From the NCBI GenBank assembly GCA_002897115.2, contig BCIH01000006.1:195250-259249 (forward strand): a stretch of DNA of 64,000 bases, in the 5' to 3' direction. Shown here piece after piece: positions 10,501 through 21,632 of the stretch. Position numbers and translations under genes: made by a program. Source of the stretch: Prototheca cutis. Lineage: Eukaryota; Chlorophyta; Trebouxiophyceae; Chlorellales; Chlorellaceae. The number at the start of each line of letters is the position of its first letter. Within the stretch, counting starts at the first letter, position 1. Under the pieces are notes generated by a model. It was not told the DNA's origin. It did no database searches and worked only from the letters and a program-made list of their open reading frames with translations.

Positions 10501-12292
10501 TCAACACGCCCCTACGACTACCACCGAATTCACCTTCAGGAGCGGCTGGAGCAATTGGGCGAAGGCGTCCCGCCCGCTCTGATTCTGCCCATTTACTCGC
10601 AGCTTCCGGCAGATCTGCAGGCCAAGATTTTCCAAAAGGCTCCTGACGGCACGCGCAAGATCGTGGTGTCCACCAACATCGCCGAGACGAGCCTGACCCT
10701 GGACGGCATCATCTACGTCATCGACACTGGCTACTCCAAGATGAAGGTGTACACGCCGCGCATGGGCATGGATGCGCTGACCGTGTTCCCGGAATCCCAG
10801 GCCGCCGCGAACCAGCGCTCGGGCCGCGCGGGGCGCACGGGTCCGGGGACGTGCTGGCGTTTATTTACGGAGTCTGCTTTTCACCACGGTCAGTTGTGGT
10901 TGTGGTTGGTTGGATTTTGAAGCTTTGTCTGCCTTTCTTTGCCCGAGGGAAGGGACGGCAGTTTGAGATGCGGCTTTGAGCCCCCTTGAGGAGGCATGAA
11001 AAGCAAGACAGAACCAAGCGATGCGGGTTGTGAGCCCCTGCCCTCCCTGCTGCAGAGATGTTGGTGGCGACGGTGCCAGAGATTCAGAGGACGAATCTGA
11101 GCAATACGGTGTTGCTCCTCAAGTCGCTGAACATCGACAACCTGCTGGAGTTTGATTTCATGGACCCGCCACCGCAGGAGAACATTGCGCACAGCATGTA
11201 CCAGCTGTGGACGTTGGGAGCCCTGGACAACACGGGGGCGCTCACCCAAATGGGCCGGAAGATGAGCGAGTTCCCGCTGGACCCGCCGCTGGCGCGGATG
11301 CTGCTGGCGGGTGCGGAGCGGGGCTGCGGCGCGGAGATGCTGACTATCGTCGCGATGCTCAGCGTGCCCAGCGTGTTCTTCCGGCCAGCGGATCGCGCTG
11401 AAGAAAGCGACGCCGCGCGGGAGAAGTTTTTCGTCCCGGAGTCTGACCACCTGACGCTGCTCCACGTCTACCAGCAGTGGCGCGTTAATGGCTACCGCGG
11501 GGACTGGTGCTCTGCGCACTTTTTGCAATCGAAAGGCCTGAAAAAGGCCAAAGAGGTCCGCACGCAGCTGCTCGACATCATGCAGCAGCAGCGCATCCCA
11601 GTCACATCCTGTGGCAGCGACTGGGACGCCATCCGTGCAGTGCGTTTGCTGTTTTTCTGTTGCGTCCCTTGCCGTTTTGCTGGACGCCTGCGTGTGATGG
11701 TTCGCCACGGGGCATTGATTGTGGCGCCGCTGAGGCCACCATCTCCTCCTGCGCCTCGCTACCCACTCGACTCTGACCACCGACCAAGCGACTGAGACAG
11801 AATAACAGATTGTCCGATCAACCCCGCTGCATGCAGGCAATCTGTGCGGCCTACTTCCCGCAAGCGGCGAAACTCAAGGGCATCGGGGAGTACGTCAACT
11901 GCCGGACGGGCATGCCCTGCCACCTGCACCCGACGTCCGCGCTGTACGGCCTGGGCTACACCCCGGACTATATCGTGTACCACGAGCTGGTCTACACCAG
12001 CAAGGAGTACATGCAGTGCGTCACCGCGGTGGACCCAGAGTGGCTGGCGGAGATGGGGCCGATGTTCTTCTCCATCAAGCAGACACACAGCTCGCGGCTG
12101 GAGCAGCGTCAAAAGGAGCGCGAGGCGCGGGAGACCATGGAGGGCGAGTTTGCGGCTGCCCAGGCCCAAGCCGCGTCACTCAAGGCCCTGACTGCGGCCC
12201 GCGAGGCGGAGGAACGGGAGAAGCAGCGCCGGGCTATCGCCACACCGGGCTCTGCCAGACCAGGCACGGGCCAGAGGAAGCTTGGGCTGTGA
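7576..12292 (+). CDS. PRP16: Pre-mRNA splicing DEAH-box helicase PRP16 (DHX38)
   Basis: Exons 7576-7657, 7783-7839, 8027-10410, 10540-10888, 11056-11639 and 11837-12292 encode about 1303 residues. PRP16 is the DEAH ATPase that remodels the spliceosome after the first catalytic step. Diagnostic features are the N-terminal [11 protein letters not shown], the RS/RD-rich arm, [23 protein letters not shown] and PPFLDGR, all typical of PRP16 and not of PRP2 or PRP22. The helicase core has GETGSGKTT (about residue 634), DEAH (about 730), SATL, and the [12 protein letters not shown] motif. The C-terminal HA2/OB region ends in a charged tail. A 24-base mini-exon at 7965-7988 (Lys-rich, keeps frame) may lie between exons 2 and 3, but its following intron would be only 38 bases. 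The intron after 10410 has a G-run near its 5' end. Confidence 0.95.
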
Positions 12293-12592
12293 ATCAAGGA
12301 ATGGCACGAGAGGGAAGGAACAAGGTGGGCAGTCCCGGTTTCATGTATGCTGTATTGGACAAGATCAATCACAGCGGCCGCCGGACCCCTTCCGTTACGT
12401 CTGACGTCTTGGTCGGAGCCGGAGCACGGAATCGTCGTCCCCGCCTCAGATATTCCGTGCCCCCACGAATGGAAGGACCAGAGTTCCCCCATGGCACTGT
12501 AATATTTACTTCAAAAGAAAGCTACGATATCCAGACGTGCCTGACGGAAAACAAATGCTGTCCGCGCCGGGAATGCTGTAAGCAGCCTTGCC
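12293..12592. other. Short tandem spacer with TGTAA
   Basis: These 300 bases separate PRP16 from the nucleotide-sugar transporter, which reads the same way. A TGTAA at 12577-12581, only 12 bases before the next start codon, may be the PRP16 poly(A) signal; if so, the two transcription units nearly touch or overlap. Confidence 0.4.
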
Positions 12593-13862
12593 ATGGCCAA
12601 GGCCAAGCTCACCCCGCCTGATACCCCTCAGGAACTGCCTGGCGCGGGTCCCAGCGCCACAAAAGGACCGAGCGTGCGGCAAAGAGCTGTGGCATGCCTG
12701 CAATACGGCACAGTCTCTGTCATCATCACCCTTTTCAACCGGGCTGTGTTCAGCGTCTACCATTTCAATTTCCCGGCCTTCGTGACCCTGATCCAGTTGC
12801 TCGTCAGCATTGCCTACATCTATGCATTGAAATATGCCGATAAACTACGAGTCTCTGAGTTGACATGGGCGGGGGCGAAAAAGGTGCGCGGGTTGTACGT
12901 GCGGGGAGGCCCGGAGCTGTGGGCATAGAGGGCGCCCTTGGGAGGACCTTGGGTGGGCTTTGGAACTTGTTTCAAGGATCTTCTTGTCGGCCAGTCGACC
13001 CATGGCTCACCTCAACCCCACTCACAATGTAGGTGGCCCCCCTGGCCCTGTTCTGGTGGCTGTACGTGGTATCGGGAGTGACTGCGCTGCGGTATCTCAA
13101 CGTGCCCATGTACAGGTAGGTGGGCGGTCCATGCTGTGCATGCATGCATCCGCGCACAAATGCGTCCGTGTACTGGCCCTCCCAAATACATGCATGTCCC
13201 CCCCAACCCCCAAACCCCACTGCAGCGTGTTGCGGCGGAGCACAACAGTGGTCGTAGTGGTGGGGGAGTGGTTTATGTTTAGCAAGCGGCTGTCACCACC
13301 CGCCATGGCGGCACTGGCGGCAATGCTGGTGGGTGCGGTCATCGCGGGCCTGACGGATGTCACATTTTCGGCGCCCGGCTACGCTTGGGTGGGCGTGTGC
13401 GTGCTGAGCACGGCGGCCTACCTCCTCTTAATCCGCCGACTCAAGGACACGGGGCTGGGCCAGCACACGTTGCTGCTGTATAACAACGTCCTCGCGCTGC
13501 CGCTGATGGTGGCTGTCCTGGTCCTGGGGACGAACGAGCTGGCAGGCGTGGCCGCGTACGCACGCCTCACGGACCCGCGCTTCCTTGCCTTTCTCCTCGT
13601 CTCCTGCTCCCAGGCATTCCTGCTCAACATGTGCATCTTCCGTTGCACCATCGTCAACTCAGCACTGGCAACGAACGTGACGGGCCAAGTTAAAGACATC
13701 CTCACCACCGCCCTCGGCGTTGTGCTGTTCGCCGATGTCGTGCTCGCGTCCCTCAACCTGGTGGGGCTTGGGCTGGGCCTGGCGGGCTCCGTCGCCTACT
13801 CGGTCATCGGCTACCGCGAAATGGTCCGAAAGGCAGCTGCTGGGATGTCGGCATCACCTTGA
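12593..13862 (+). CDS. Nucleotide-sugar transporter, DMT superfamily (SLC35D/TPT type)
   Basis: Three exons (12593-12883, 13033-13115, 13226-13862) give 336 residues with matching phases (0, then 2). About ten hydrophobic helices follow a short soluble N-terminus. Family marks are FNRAVFSVYHFNFPAFVTLIQ, LRYLNVPMYSVLRRST, EWFMFSKR, the duplicated drug/metabolite fold, and TNVTGQVKDILTT near the end. Such proteins exchange UDP- or GDP-sugars for the nucleoside monophosphate in the Golgi. SLC35D-like members usually carry UDP-sugars, but the substrate cannot be read from the sequence. The GT64-type glycosyltransferase gene 3 kb away would act in the same compartment, which may be chance. Confidence 0.88.
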
Positions 13863-14562
13863 CTTCCGGTCTGGGCGTCTGGAGCTGTTGCGCTGCTTCG
13901 TGAATGGTGGCTTCGTCCACGAAAACGCCGTCGCGCTTCATGAACGGGAGAGTCCTCTGCGAACACCGCCACATTGTGCAAGCAGCGTGCTGGTGGGCAG
14001 TGTTGCCATGCCGTGAATGCAGCGCTCGCTGCAAGTCTTCTCTTGCCCCTGGATGGGACCGTGCCCCTGCTGTGCTACACTGCAAGTCTCAGCCGCCAAG
14101 GTCCGGTGGTGTCCTCGTTCGCTGTTTCCTCAGCACTTGTGGCCTTGCTTTCCACATCATCAAGCACCCCTGTCTTTCCCTTGCCTTCCCCCGTCTGCAC
14201 TCACTGTCCTTGCCTTTTTTCCTGCTCACTGGAATCCCCTTGTCCTTTTGGCCCCGGCGCCTTGAGCCCTTCAATTTCCTTTGCGCTCGATGACAGCCGG
14301 GCCCTCACACTCCCTGGACCACACGCGAACCCCTCCGGGCCATGATCACAACAGAAAAAACGGCTGCCCTTGACACTTGTAATGTCAGGCTCTACACATG
14401 CACTGCGGCACTGGTGCAAAACATGCACACACTGAAAACAGTCCCCCGTGGGCAGGGGGGATTTGCGAGCATTCATTCGTGGGCAGGGCCCTGCCTATAG
14501 GACAGATCCCGCCTGTGCCGTACCAGGCCGCTCTCCACGCAAACGCACGCGCACCCACCATC
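13863..14562. other. Convergent intergenic spacer
   Basis: These 700 bases lie between the converging transporter and isochorismatase genes. A TGTAA at 14378-14382 is the only signal seen. It is probably two 3' UTRs. Confidence 0.45.
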
Positions 14563-15869
14563 TCAGAAGCCGGGCAGAGGCTGAGGCTTGGTCTCCTTGA
14601 ACAGGGCCGACACGGCCTTGAAGTTGGGGTAGCTCGTGTCCCCCATAATCTGGAAGCACACCATCTCTGTATGTTTGATTTTTTTGGGGGGGCCCAAGAT
14701 GGTGAGGTGATCGGATGATCCAAAAATGCCTGTGGGCCCCAAACATGCACACTGGACCATCCACGATGCCTGGCAGGCACCCCGGCCCAGAAACCATTGA
14801 AACGATGCAATTCCCTGCGCACCAGAGGTGGACAGGAAGGCGCCCGCCTGCGCTGCACGGTGCAGGCCCGTCTGACGGTGGAGCTCGGTGCTGCTGGACA
14901 CAGCGTCGGTCAACACATGCACGTCCTTGTTGCGCTCTGCGGTTCGTCACGGTAATCAGGGGGTAGGGGGTGGGAATGCAGTGTGGAGTGAGGACGTACT
15001 TGGTGCCAAGTTGGCAAACGACCTCCCCTGCTCCCAGAAGAAAAAAGACTCCCCAGTGTCCCGGTATCGCCACAGCTTCCCGACTCACCAATCAGGTCGA
15101 GCACGGTCTGGAGGACGCAGACATGGCCCTCGATGCCGACCAGGATGACGCGCTTAATGTCGTCGCGCTCACGCAGGAAATCAGCCACCTTGTCCACCAC
15201 CATGCTGAACCGCGTCTTCTCCACCACTGCATGTTTGTGGGTTTTACGATTTTTGGTGAGAATAGGAAGGATTTTAGGGGTTGTTGGACAAGGTCACAGG
15301 AACAACTTGGCGAGGGCTGGAGCTGCAGAACAAGGCATCCAATGCAGCGCAAAACCAGAGCGCGGAATCAAGCGCCCCTGCCCCCCCCNCCCCCCTCCTC
15401 CAAACACCCCCCAAACGCATGCACGCACGCAGATAAATAAACAAAGAGCACACAGTCCCTCCCCTGGCTCTTCCACGCACCGAGGGCATCGGCGGGCAGG
15501 ACTTCCAGGAGTTCTGGTACCGTCTTGCCCAGTGCACGTGGGTACTGCTCCGTGACGATGATGGGCATGCCAAAGATCGTAGCCCCACGGATCTGCGTCG
15601 CAGGTTTGGGACATGCCCGGTGAGTTGAGCTGGTCAAGCCCTCCAGGTCGATCTTAGCAACCCGCAGGTCATCCGATGCTTTGCCAGGGCACCCCCGCGA
15701 CACCAACGCCAGATTTCCAACATCACAACCATACCATGCGCCTGGCGGTATCCACCACTGTGGGGAAGCCCACGATGATGTCCCGGAACCGCTCCTGAAT
15801 ATCGCAGACGAACAGGGCGGTGTCGGAGGTGGTCAGCCTGCCCAGGTTGGGGCCCGCTGCGGTCGCCAT
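14563..15869 (-). CDS. Isochorismatase-like hydrolase
   Basis: Five minus-strand exons (15869-15735, 15592-15481, 15226-15089, 14936-14823, 14666-14563) give 200 residues, the normal size for the ISOC1/ISOC2 group. The cysteine-hydrolase triad is visible: Asp in FVCDIQERF, Lys in EKTRFSM, and Cys in GIEGHVCVLQT. DAVSSSTELHR, AQAGAFLST and YPNFKAVSALFK follow the family pattern. This eukaryotic subgroup has no firmly known substrate; true isochorismate cleavage is not implied. The start is the first ATG before the conserved domain; a further in-frame ATG lies about 20 residues upstream. The second intron holds a G-rich run with one N (15389). Confidence 0.9.
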
Positions 15870-16882
15870 GGCCCTCACTGCATCAAGAGGGATTCGTGGG
15901 GATGCATTGGGTCGAAAACAGGCAGTGTGCATGACGGTAAGCGGGCGCAGGCCGAGGAGGACGATCACGCACGTGTCGGGGCTGTCTGGTTCCTGATAGG
16001 TGCGAGGTGGCGCCCGAGGACACTGGTGCGAAGAGGAACGTTGCTCAAAACCTTTGCCACGTTCATCGTCCTCAATGCAGCCCTTGACAGAAGATGGCTG
16101 GTACACGGGGATTAGTCAGGCGAGCTCCAAGACTTTCCTGGTCCCCCACCCCGAGGATGCTCCACAACGACGTCGTAATGAACCCAACTCATCCTCGACC
16201 CCGTCAGCCGATGCCACGCTGACGCTATCAAAATTGTGTACGGCATCAGCCTCCGCATCCGTCCACGAACGTGACTGCTTGATCACGCTTCGTGCAAATG
16301 ATTTCATGCTGGTGTTTGTATACTTCAATGGCTTTTTTTCTGTGTGTGGGGGGTGTTGAGGGTGGTTGCCGAGGTGCACTCGCCAACCCCCCTGCAGCAC
16401 TCGTAGCAGGGCCCCCCATGCACGCAATCTCCAGTTCAAAAATCCTCGCATTTTAACATGGGTTATGATAAGCATATTTTCTCCTCACATGATCACTGTT
16501 ACACTGGACAAGAGCAGGGCCAGCGCACATGTGCCGATCGCGGGGGAGTCCGCCAGGAGGTCTTTAATGCTCCGGATCGGATGCAACCTGCAGGCCGACG
16601 GGATCCTTGCGGTGCAGAGGCGCAAACAGAGATCAGAAATGCATTGGCACTGATTAATTTGCCGATTGAGACCATGCTAAAGGGAATTTCATTCAGAGCC
16701 TGAGATTGGCGGCTTTTGAGTGTACTGGCAGCTTCCGCCGCGCTCTGCTAGCTGTCCCAACTTCCGCGGACCCTACGAAGCGAACGAGGTGGAAGGACCT
16801 GCCGCATTTGGCTGGTTGACCTTATTTTGGGATTCTTTCCAGGTGACTTGGAAGGTCCCGTTGGGGGGGGGGCAGCTCCGGC
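15870..16882. other. Divergent intergenic region, no recognised gene
   Basis: This 1 kb region separates the divergent isochorismatase and GT64 genes. A 119-codon minus frame (16116-16475) is present but has no family resemblance, no convincing splice partner and ordinary composition, so I do not call it a gene. Confidence 0.5.
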
Positions 16883-17707
16883 ATGGCGCCGGCCGCTGGT
16901 CCTGGTCTTCGGCCGGGGCCGCTGGCCGTAGCAGCCGGGCTCACTATAGTCCAGCTCTGCTGGATGCAGTGGACCATTCGGCAAGGAGGCCCAGCCGTCT
17001 CATGCCCGGAGGGCAGATGGGTGAGGACCGAGGTCGGCATGGAGCATGGTTGTGCTACACATGAGAAAACAAGCTTTGGATGGGGAAGGGGCCCCATGTG
17101 TGGGGTATCAGGGCATGACAGGGCTCATGCAGCTCTCATCTCTCCCCAACTCTTCCTCATGCAGGGTACTTGGGGTGTTGGCATCATGAAAGGCCCCAGC
17201 CCCAGTGATCTGGTGCCTCTGGAGCGTGTGCAACCGAGGCAGGATTCTGAGGTCGCTTGGCCAGTGGCCAACCCCGTGCTTTCATGCGCCACCCCTGGCA
17301 TGGACTTTGTGCCCTCACATGGTGCGTTTGGTGGGTTCAGCACATTTTCAGAAGGGGGGCACGGCTCATTCCAGATTACGGCTGTCTCGTCGACAGCCGG
17401 CCAGCATGACGACGACAGCTTGTCGTGCGCTGTCCTCAACCGGAGGCCGCCCATCGTGTCCTCACCTTGCTCACCCTGCAGTCAAGGCACCATTCCTGTG
17501 GAGAAATGAGAGTGCCGTGCATCTTTTTTACGAATTGCGGGCAAAGGGCAACCGCCGGCCAGCTGTTGGCTGGACCGTTAGTCGTGATGGGGCCCGCACA
17601 TTTGGTAACCACAGGTTGCTCTTAGATGGATTCCAGCACCCATTTGTCATCACACATGAGGGCCAGGTGTGCAGGATGGTGAATGACGGACTGCGCAGAG
17701 AGCTAGC

Positions 17708-17752
<45 letters not shown>

Positions 17753-20546
17753 GGGAGGGGGACTCGTTGGCCATGCACTCCAGTCACCGGTTCCTCTATT
17801 TCTTCCTCCATTTGATGGTCCGCAGGCTTACCTGTTTGCAACAGCAATGTCGACGGGCAAGATGGAGGNGTTCCAGTGGGACGAGGCCGAGGGGCGGTGG
17901 GCTCCCCGTGGCGTGCTGCTGGAGGGCCCTGCCTGGCAAGGGGCCATGGTCAAAGTTGGGGACAGGTGGTGGCTCTTCTCCTCGCCTCAGAAGCGCAGAT
18001 GTCGGCTGCTGGACCTGCACTGGGCAGCCAAACCACTGGGTCCCTGGCTGCGCCATGGGCTGGGGCCCCTGCGTATGCGTGAGCCGTCGGCGGGGTCGCC
18101 GTTTGTGCATGGCGACACAGTGCATCGAATTGTCAAGACAGGGAGGGGCGTCGCAGCGCGGCGGGTGGAGAAACTATCGGAAAAGGAATTTGCCGAGGCT
18201 GGCGGGGAGCCGATCGCGCTGGGCGCGGCCTCGGATCCCGGCGGCGCGGCCCGGCCCGTGGACTGGGACGCTGGCGGCCTGTCTGGTGTGGCGCTGCTGA
18301 GCCCACTCCTGCGGGCTGGCAACAGCTCACACTCGGTCGGAGACGACTCGGGGCTCTGGGTAGCCGCCGCAGCGGCGGCGCCACCGCCCGGCGTCAGGGG
18401 CGCCCTGTGGCTGTGCTGGGGGGCCATGCAAGCAGTAGTTTGGCTGGCCGTCCTGTGCCGAATGGGGACCGTGGATTTTACGAGGGAATCTGTCCTACGT
18501 ATGATGCCGGTGTGGCTGCGCGCTGTGGCGCCTTTGCTGCTGCACGGCGACAGCGCCGGCGCAAGCCGCCGCCCGTGGTCAGCGCGGCACGCCAAGAAAC
18601 AGAGCCTCGACTGTGGAGTGGTGGAAGTCCAGACGACCGTGAACGCTGAGCCCTCAGTCTCGGGGGGACCCGGCNAACTGCTCGTGGTCTCGGGCTCGGT
18701 GGCATCCGAGGTCGCCGGTGACGGCGGCGCGCTCGGCTGGGCTGCGGGTCTGCAGTCTTCGCGGTCGATGGTTCAGCGGCACGTCCACGTCGCCACCCGC
18801 GGCGCCTCAGGCCCGGGGACGCCGGCCGGCACGCCGGGGTCGGCCGGCAAGGGTTCCTCCTCCTCATCTTGGTGGCCGGCCTGGGCCCAGGCGGCGGCGG
18901 CCGGTCCCAGTTCTGTGGCATCGTCCTGGATGCCCGGCTCCACGCCATCATTCAGGATGTCCGGTGCCATGGCGTCCTGGATGCCAAGTGTCAGCTTGGC
19001 AGGCCCCGTGACCCCGTGGTCGGCTGGCAAGGTTTCTTCCTCTCAACAACAACAACAGCAACTCTGGAGCTGCACGCCGTTTTCCTCCTTTTCCATGCCT
19101 CCCCGCCGTCTGCCCTGGCAGCGGCCCTGGAACAGCCATGTGAAGAAGCTGCTTACCGCCGCAGCCATCGCCGGCGCGGTGCTGACCGTGCACTATGTCG
19201 CGCCGCTGGCCACCCGCGGGCGCATGGTCCCCGTGGCGGGCCAGGCGTCGACGTTCACGGTGCTGTGCATGACATACGACGCACGGCGGCCGATGCTGAA
19301 GGCGTTCATCCAGCACTATGCGGCCTGCCCCTCGGTTGCAGAGGTGGTGCTGGTCTGGAACCGGGGTCCGCCGCCGGTGCCCGGGCAGGACTACACGTCT
19401 CCCGCACGCATCCCCGTTCGTGTCCGCGTCGAGCCTGTGAACTCTCTCAACAACCGATTTCGGGTAGACCCGGAGCTCCGCACACGGGCCGTGTTCTCTG
19501 TGGACGACGACATCCGCCTGCCCTGCGCGGATGTAGAGGCTGCGTTTGCTCGCTGGCGCGCGCACCCCCAATCGATGGTGGGTTTCTTCCCGCGGCTGCT
19601 CGCGGGCGAGCCCGCGGCGTTCCACGGCGAGTGCGATGCCGTGGCCGCCGGGCGCTACAACGCCATCCTGACCGGTGCGGCGTTCCTGGATGCGCAGACC
19701 GCGCTCCCGGCCTATTGGACCGAACCCATGGCCCCCGCCCGCCAGACCGGTATGTTGGGCTGGAGCCGGGGAGAGAAGGGTGGTATGTCGTATGGGAGGA
19801 GAGTATTCTTGTGGGGTATGCATGCGTTTGTGGTGGAAAAGGGGGGGGTGTTGTTAAGAATCCGACACAAAACATATCAAACAGCCGCCCTTCACATGCA
19901 TCAGCAAGCATGGACACCAACATCAATGCAGTGGACAAGCTGTTCAATGGCGAGGACATGCTAATGAATTTCGTGCTGTGGAACCGGACACGGACGATGC
20001 GGCTGCTGGGCGAGGAGACGCCGCCGGCCGTCCACTACGTCAGACCCACGGTGCGCCGGGGCGCAGTTTCCCGGGAGCTTCCTGGCCACCATGCCACGGG
20101 GCTTGAAGGAATGTCAGCGCTGCAGCGTGCAAGTCCTTATCCCTTTGCTTCTGCTGCCGCTGACCCTCCCTCCTCTGATTTGCACTCCTTTCCATGACCC
20201 GCAGCGGCGACTGGACATTTCCAAGTTGTCTGGGGTGGGCATCAGTCACAACATGGCCAAGTTCATCCAAGCCACGGATGAGGTAAGTCAGGGGCCCATG
20301 GCGTGGGGTGGGGTGGGGTTGGGGGGAAGCCTCCCTGGGACATATGGCTCTGGGCAGGCATGGTTCTGTAACCGACCTGTGACTAGACCGTCCATTGCTG
20401 AGAACCCCCTACACACCCTGCAGTACTTGGAGACGTTCCAACGCGTGTTTGGGGGAAACCCCCTGGAGGATCAGGCGTTCACATGGAACTCGGGCCACCC
20501 TCCTTTCTGTGGCTGGAAGGCACTTGGCTGCACATACTGGCTGTGA
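16883..20546 (+). CDS. Propeller-GT64 glycosyltransferase resembling plant GINT1 (GIPC glucosamine transferase)
   Basis: Exons 16883-17020, 17165-17321, 17482-17666, 17826-19749, 19905-20050, 20205-20282 and 20424-20546 give 916 residues. An N-terminal hydrophobic anchor (residues 13-32) suggests a type II Golgi protein. Residues about 47-330 resemble the beta-propeller-like region of plant GINT1 (WGVGIMKGPSPSDL; VHLFYEL; QHPFVITHEGQ). After a Ser/Pro/Gln-rich linker and a hydrophobic segment near residue 600 comes an exostosin-like GT64 domain: TVLCMTYDARRPMLKAF, VNSLNNRF, the metal site FSVDDDIRLPC (about 720), and FNGEDMLMNFVL. Plant GINT1 adds glucosamine or N-acetylglucosamine to inositolphosphorylceramide. 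Single Ns at 17869 and 18675 each hide one residue. The long exon 4 fixes both domains in one frame. Confidence 0.85.
17709..17750 (+). repeat. (GT)n microsatellite in a GT64-gene intron
   Basis: About 21 TG units, followed by GAAGGGAGGGGG, lie 40 bases after the 5' splice site at 17667. This is the GT-then-G order seen at other intron starts in the window. Confidence 0.9.
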
Positions 20547-20878
20547 TCGACTATGCGCACCACCGACTGCCGTCCCTGCCACCCATCCACCCCCCACCGA
20601 CCCTGCTTTGACATCTTGATCGTTCTTCTCTGGCACAGGCCCCCCCCAAACGCATTCGTGCCCCCCCTTGCAAGAGCACTTGTTTTGCTATTCTTTCTTG
20701 AACTGCTGACCCGGTTGTAGCCCTTGACGAACCCCTGGCTCCCATGCAACACGCGCTGCCCTTGCTGGCCATTGCATGCCCCTTGCTTGCCCACACTCAT
20801 AAGCCAGTAATCTTTGCAGACTCGAGCTTTTGTAAATGCCTGTCCAGAGCTGGGACAGGCGTCATGAGGGTTTACAAC
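20547..20878. other. Convergent spacer between GT64 gene and DPH2
   Basis: These 330 bases contain a TGTAA at 20831-20835 on the + strand, a plausible poly(A) signal for the GT64 gene. Nothing else was seen. Confidence 0.45.
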
Positions 20879-21557
20879 TCATGATTTTCCCGGTTCGTCA
20901 ACGTAGCCGGCAGCCCGGCCGACACGGCCCTGGCTCGCAGCCTGAGGGGCCAGGGTATCTGCGCCCGTCAGCGGCGTTTCGACGCCCTTCCACGTGCGCT
21001 TGTGCACCAGGTAGTCTGCTGCCGAGGCGGGCACCAGGGACACGGCGCCGCCGGTCGGCACAGCTGTCAGCTGCAGTCCCCTGTGGGCCCTCAGCGCCAG
21101 CGCCGCAATGTCTTGTTCTTCAGTGGACTGTACACCATCTGTCGTCGATTTGGCCTGCGTATGCATCGTCATCGCAAGTGGAGTGAGGCAGACTAGCTGT
21201 GTGCAAGCTCCCGCGGCAGCTGGGCTGTCGACAGGCAGAGGTCCCTGACAGTGTGCGGACAACTCCAACAGACACCGTCGCCACCCCTCCCCTGAATCAC
21301 AGCAAACGACATTCCAACCGAGCTCCTGCCTTGTGCTGGGTGCTGCGGGCGGCATCAAAGTCCAGGCGGTACCCGGCCTCGTCCCACTCGCTCTCCGGCG
21401 AGAACGCGAGCATGGCCTCGTGGAAGGTGATGATGGGAGCCAGGTAGTCCTTGCAGTCGAGAATTTGACCCTGGGGATCCGCCACGAGTACAAAAACCTG
21501 ACAGTTTGAGGGTGGATGGTGTGTATGTGTGTGGTGGTGGGGGGTGTGGGTGTGTGT

Positions 21558-21632
<75 letters not shown>

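Noticed and set aside
16116..16475. 119-codon minus frame upstream of the isochorismatase gene
   Set aside because: No recognisable domain, no consistent splice connection to exon 1 and ordinary spacer composition.
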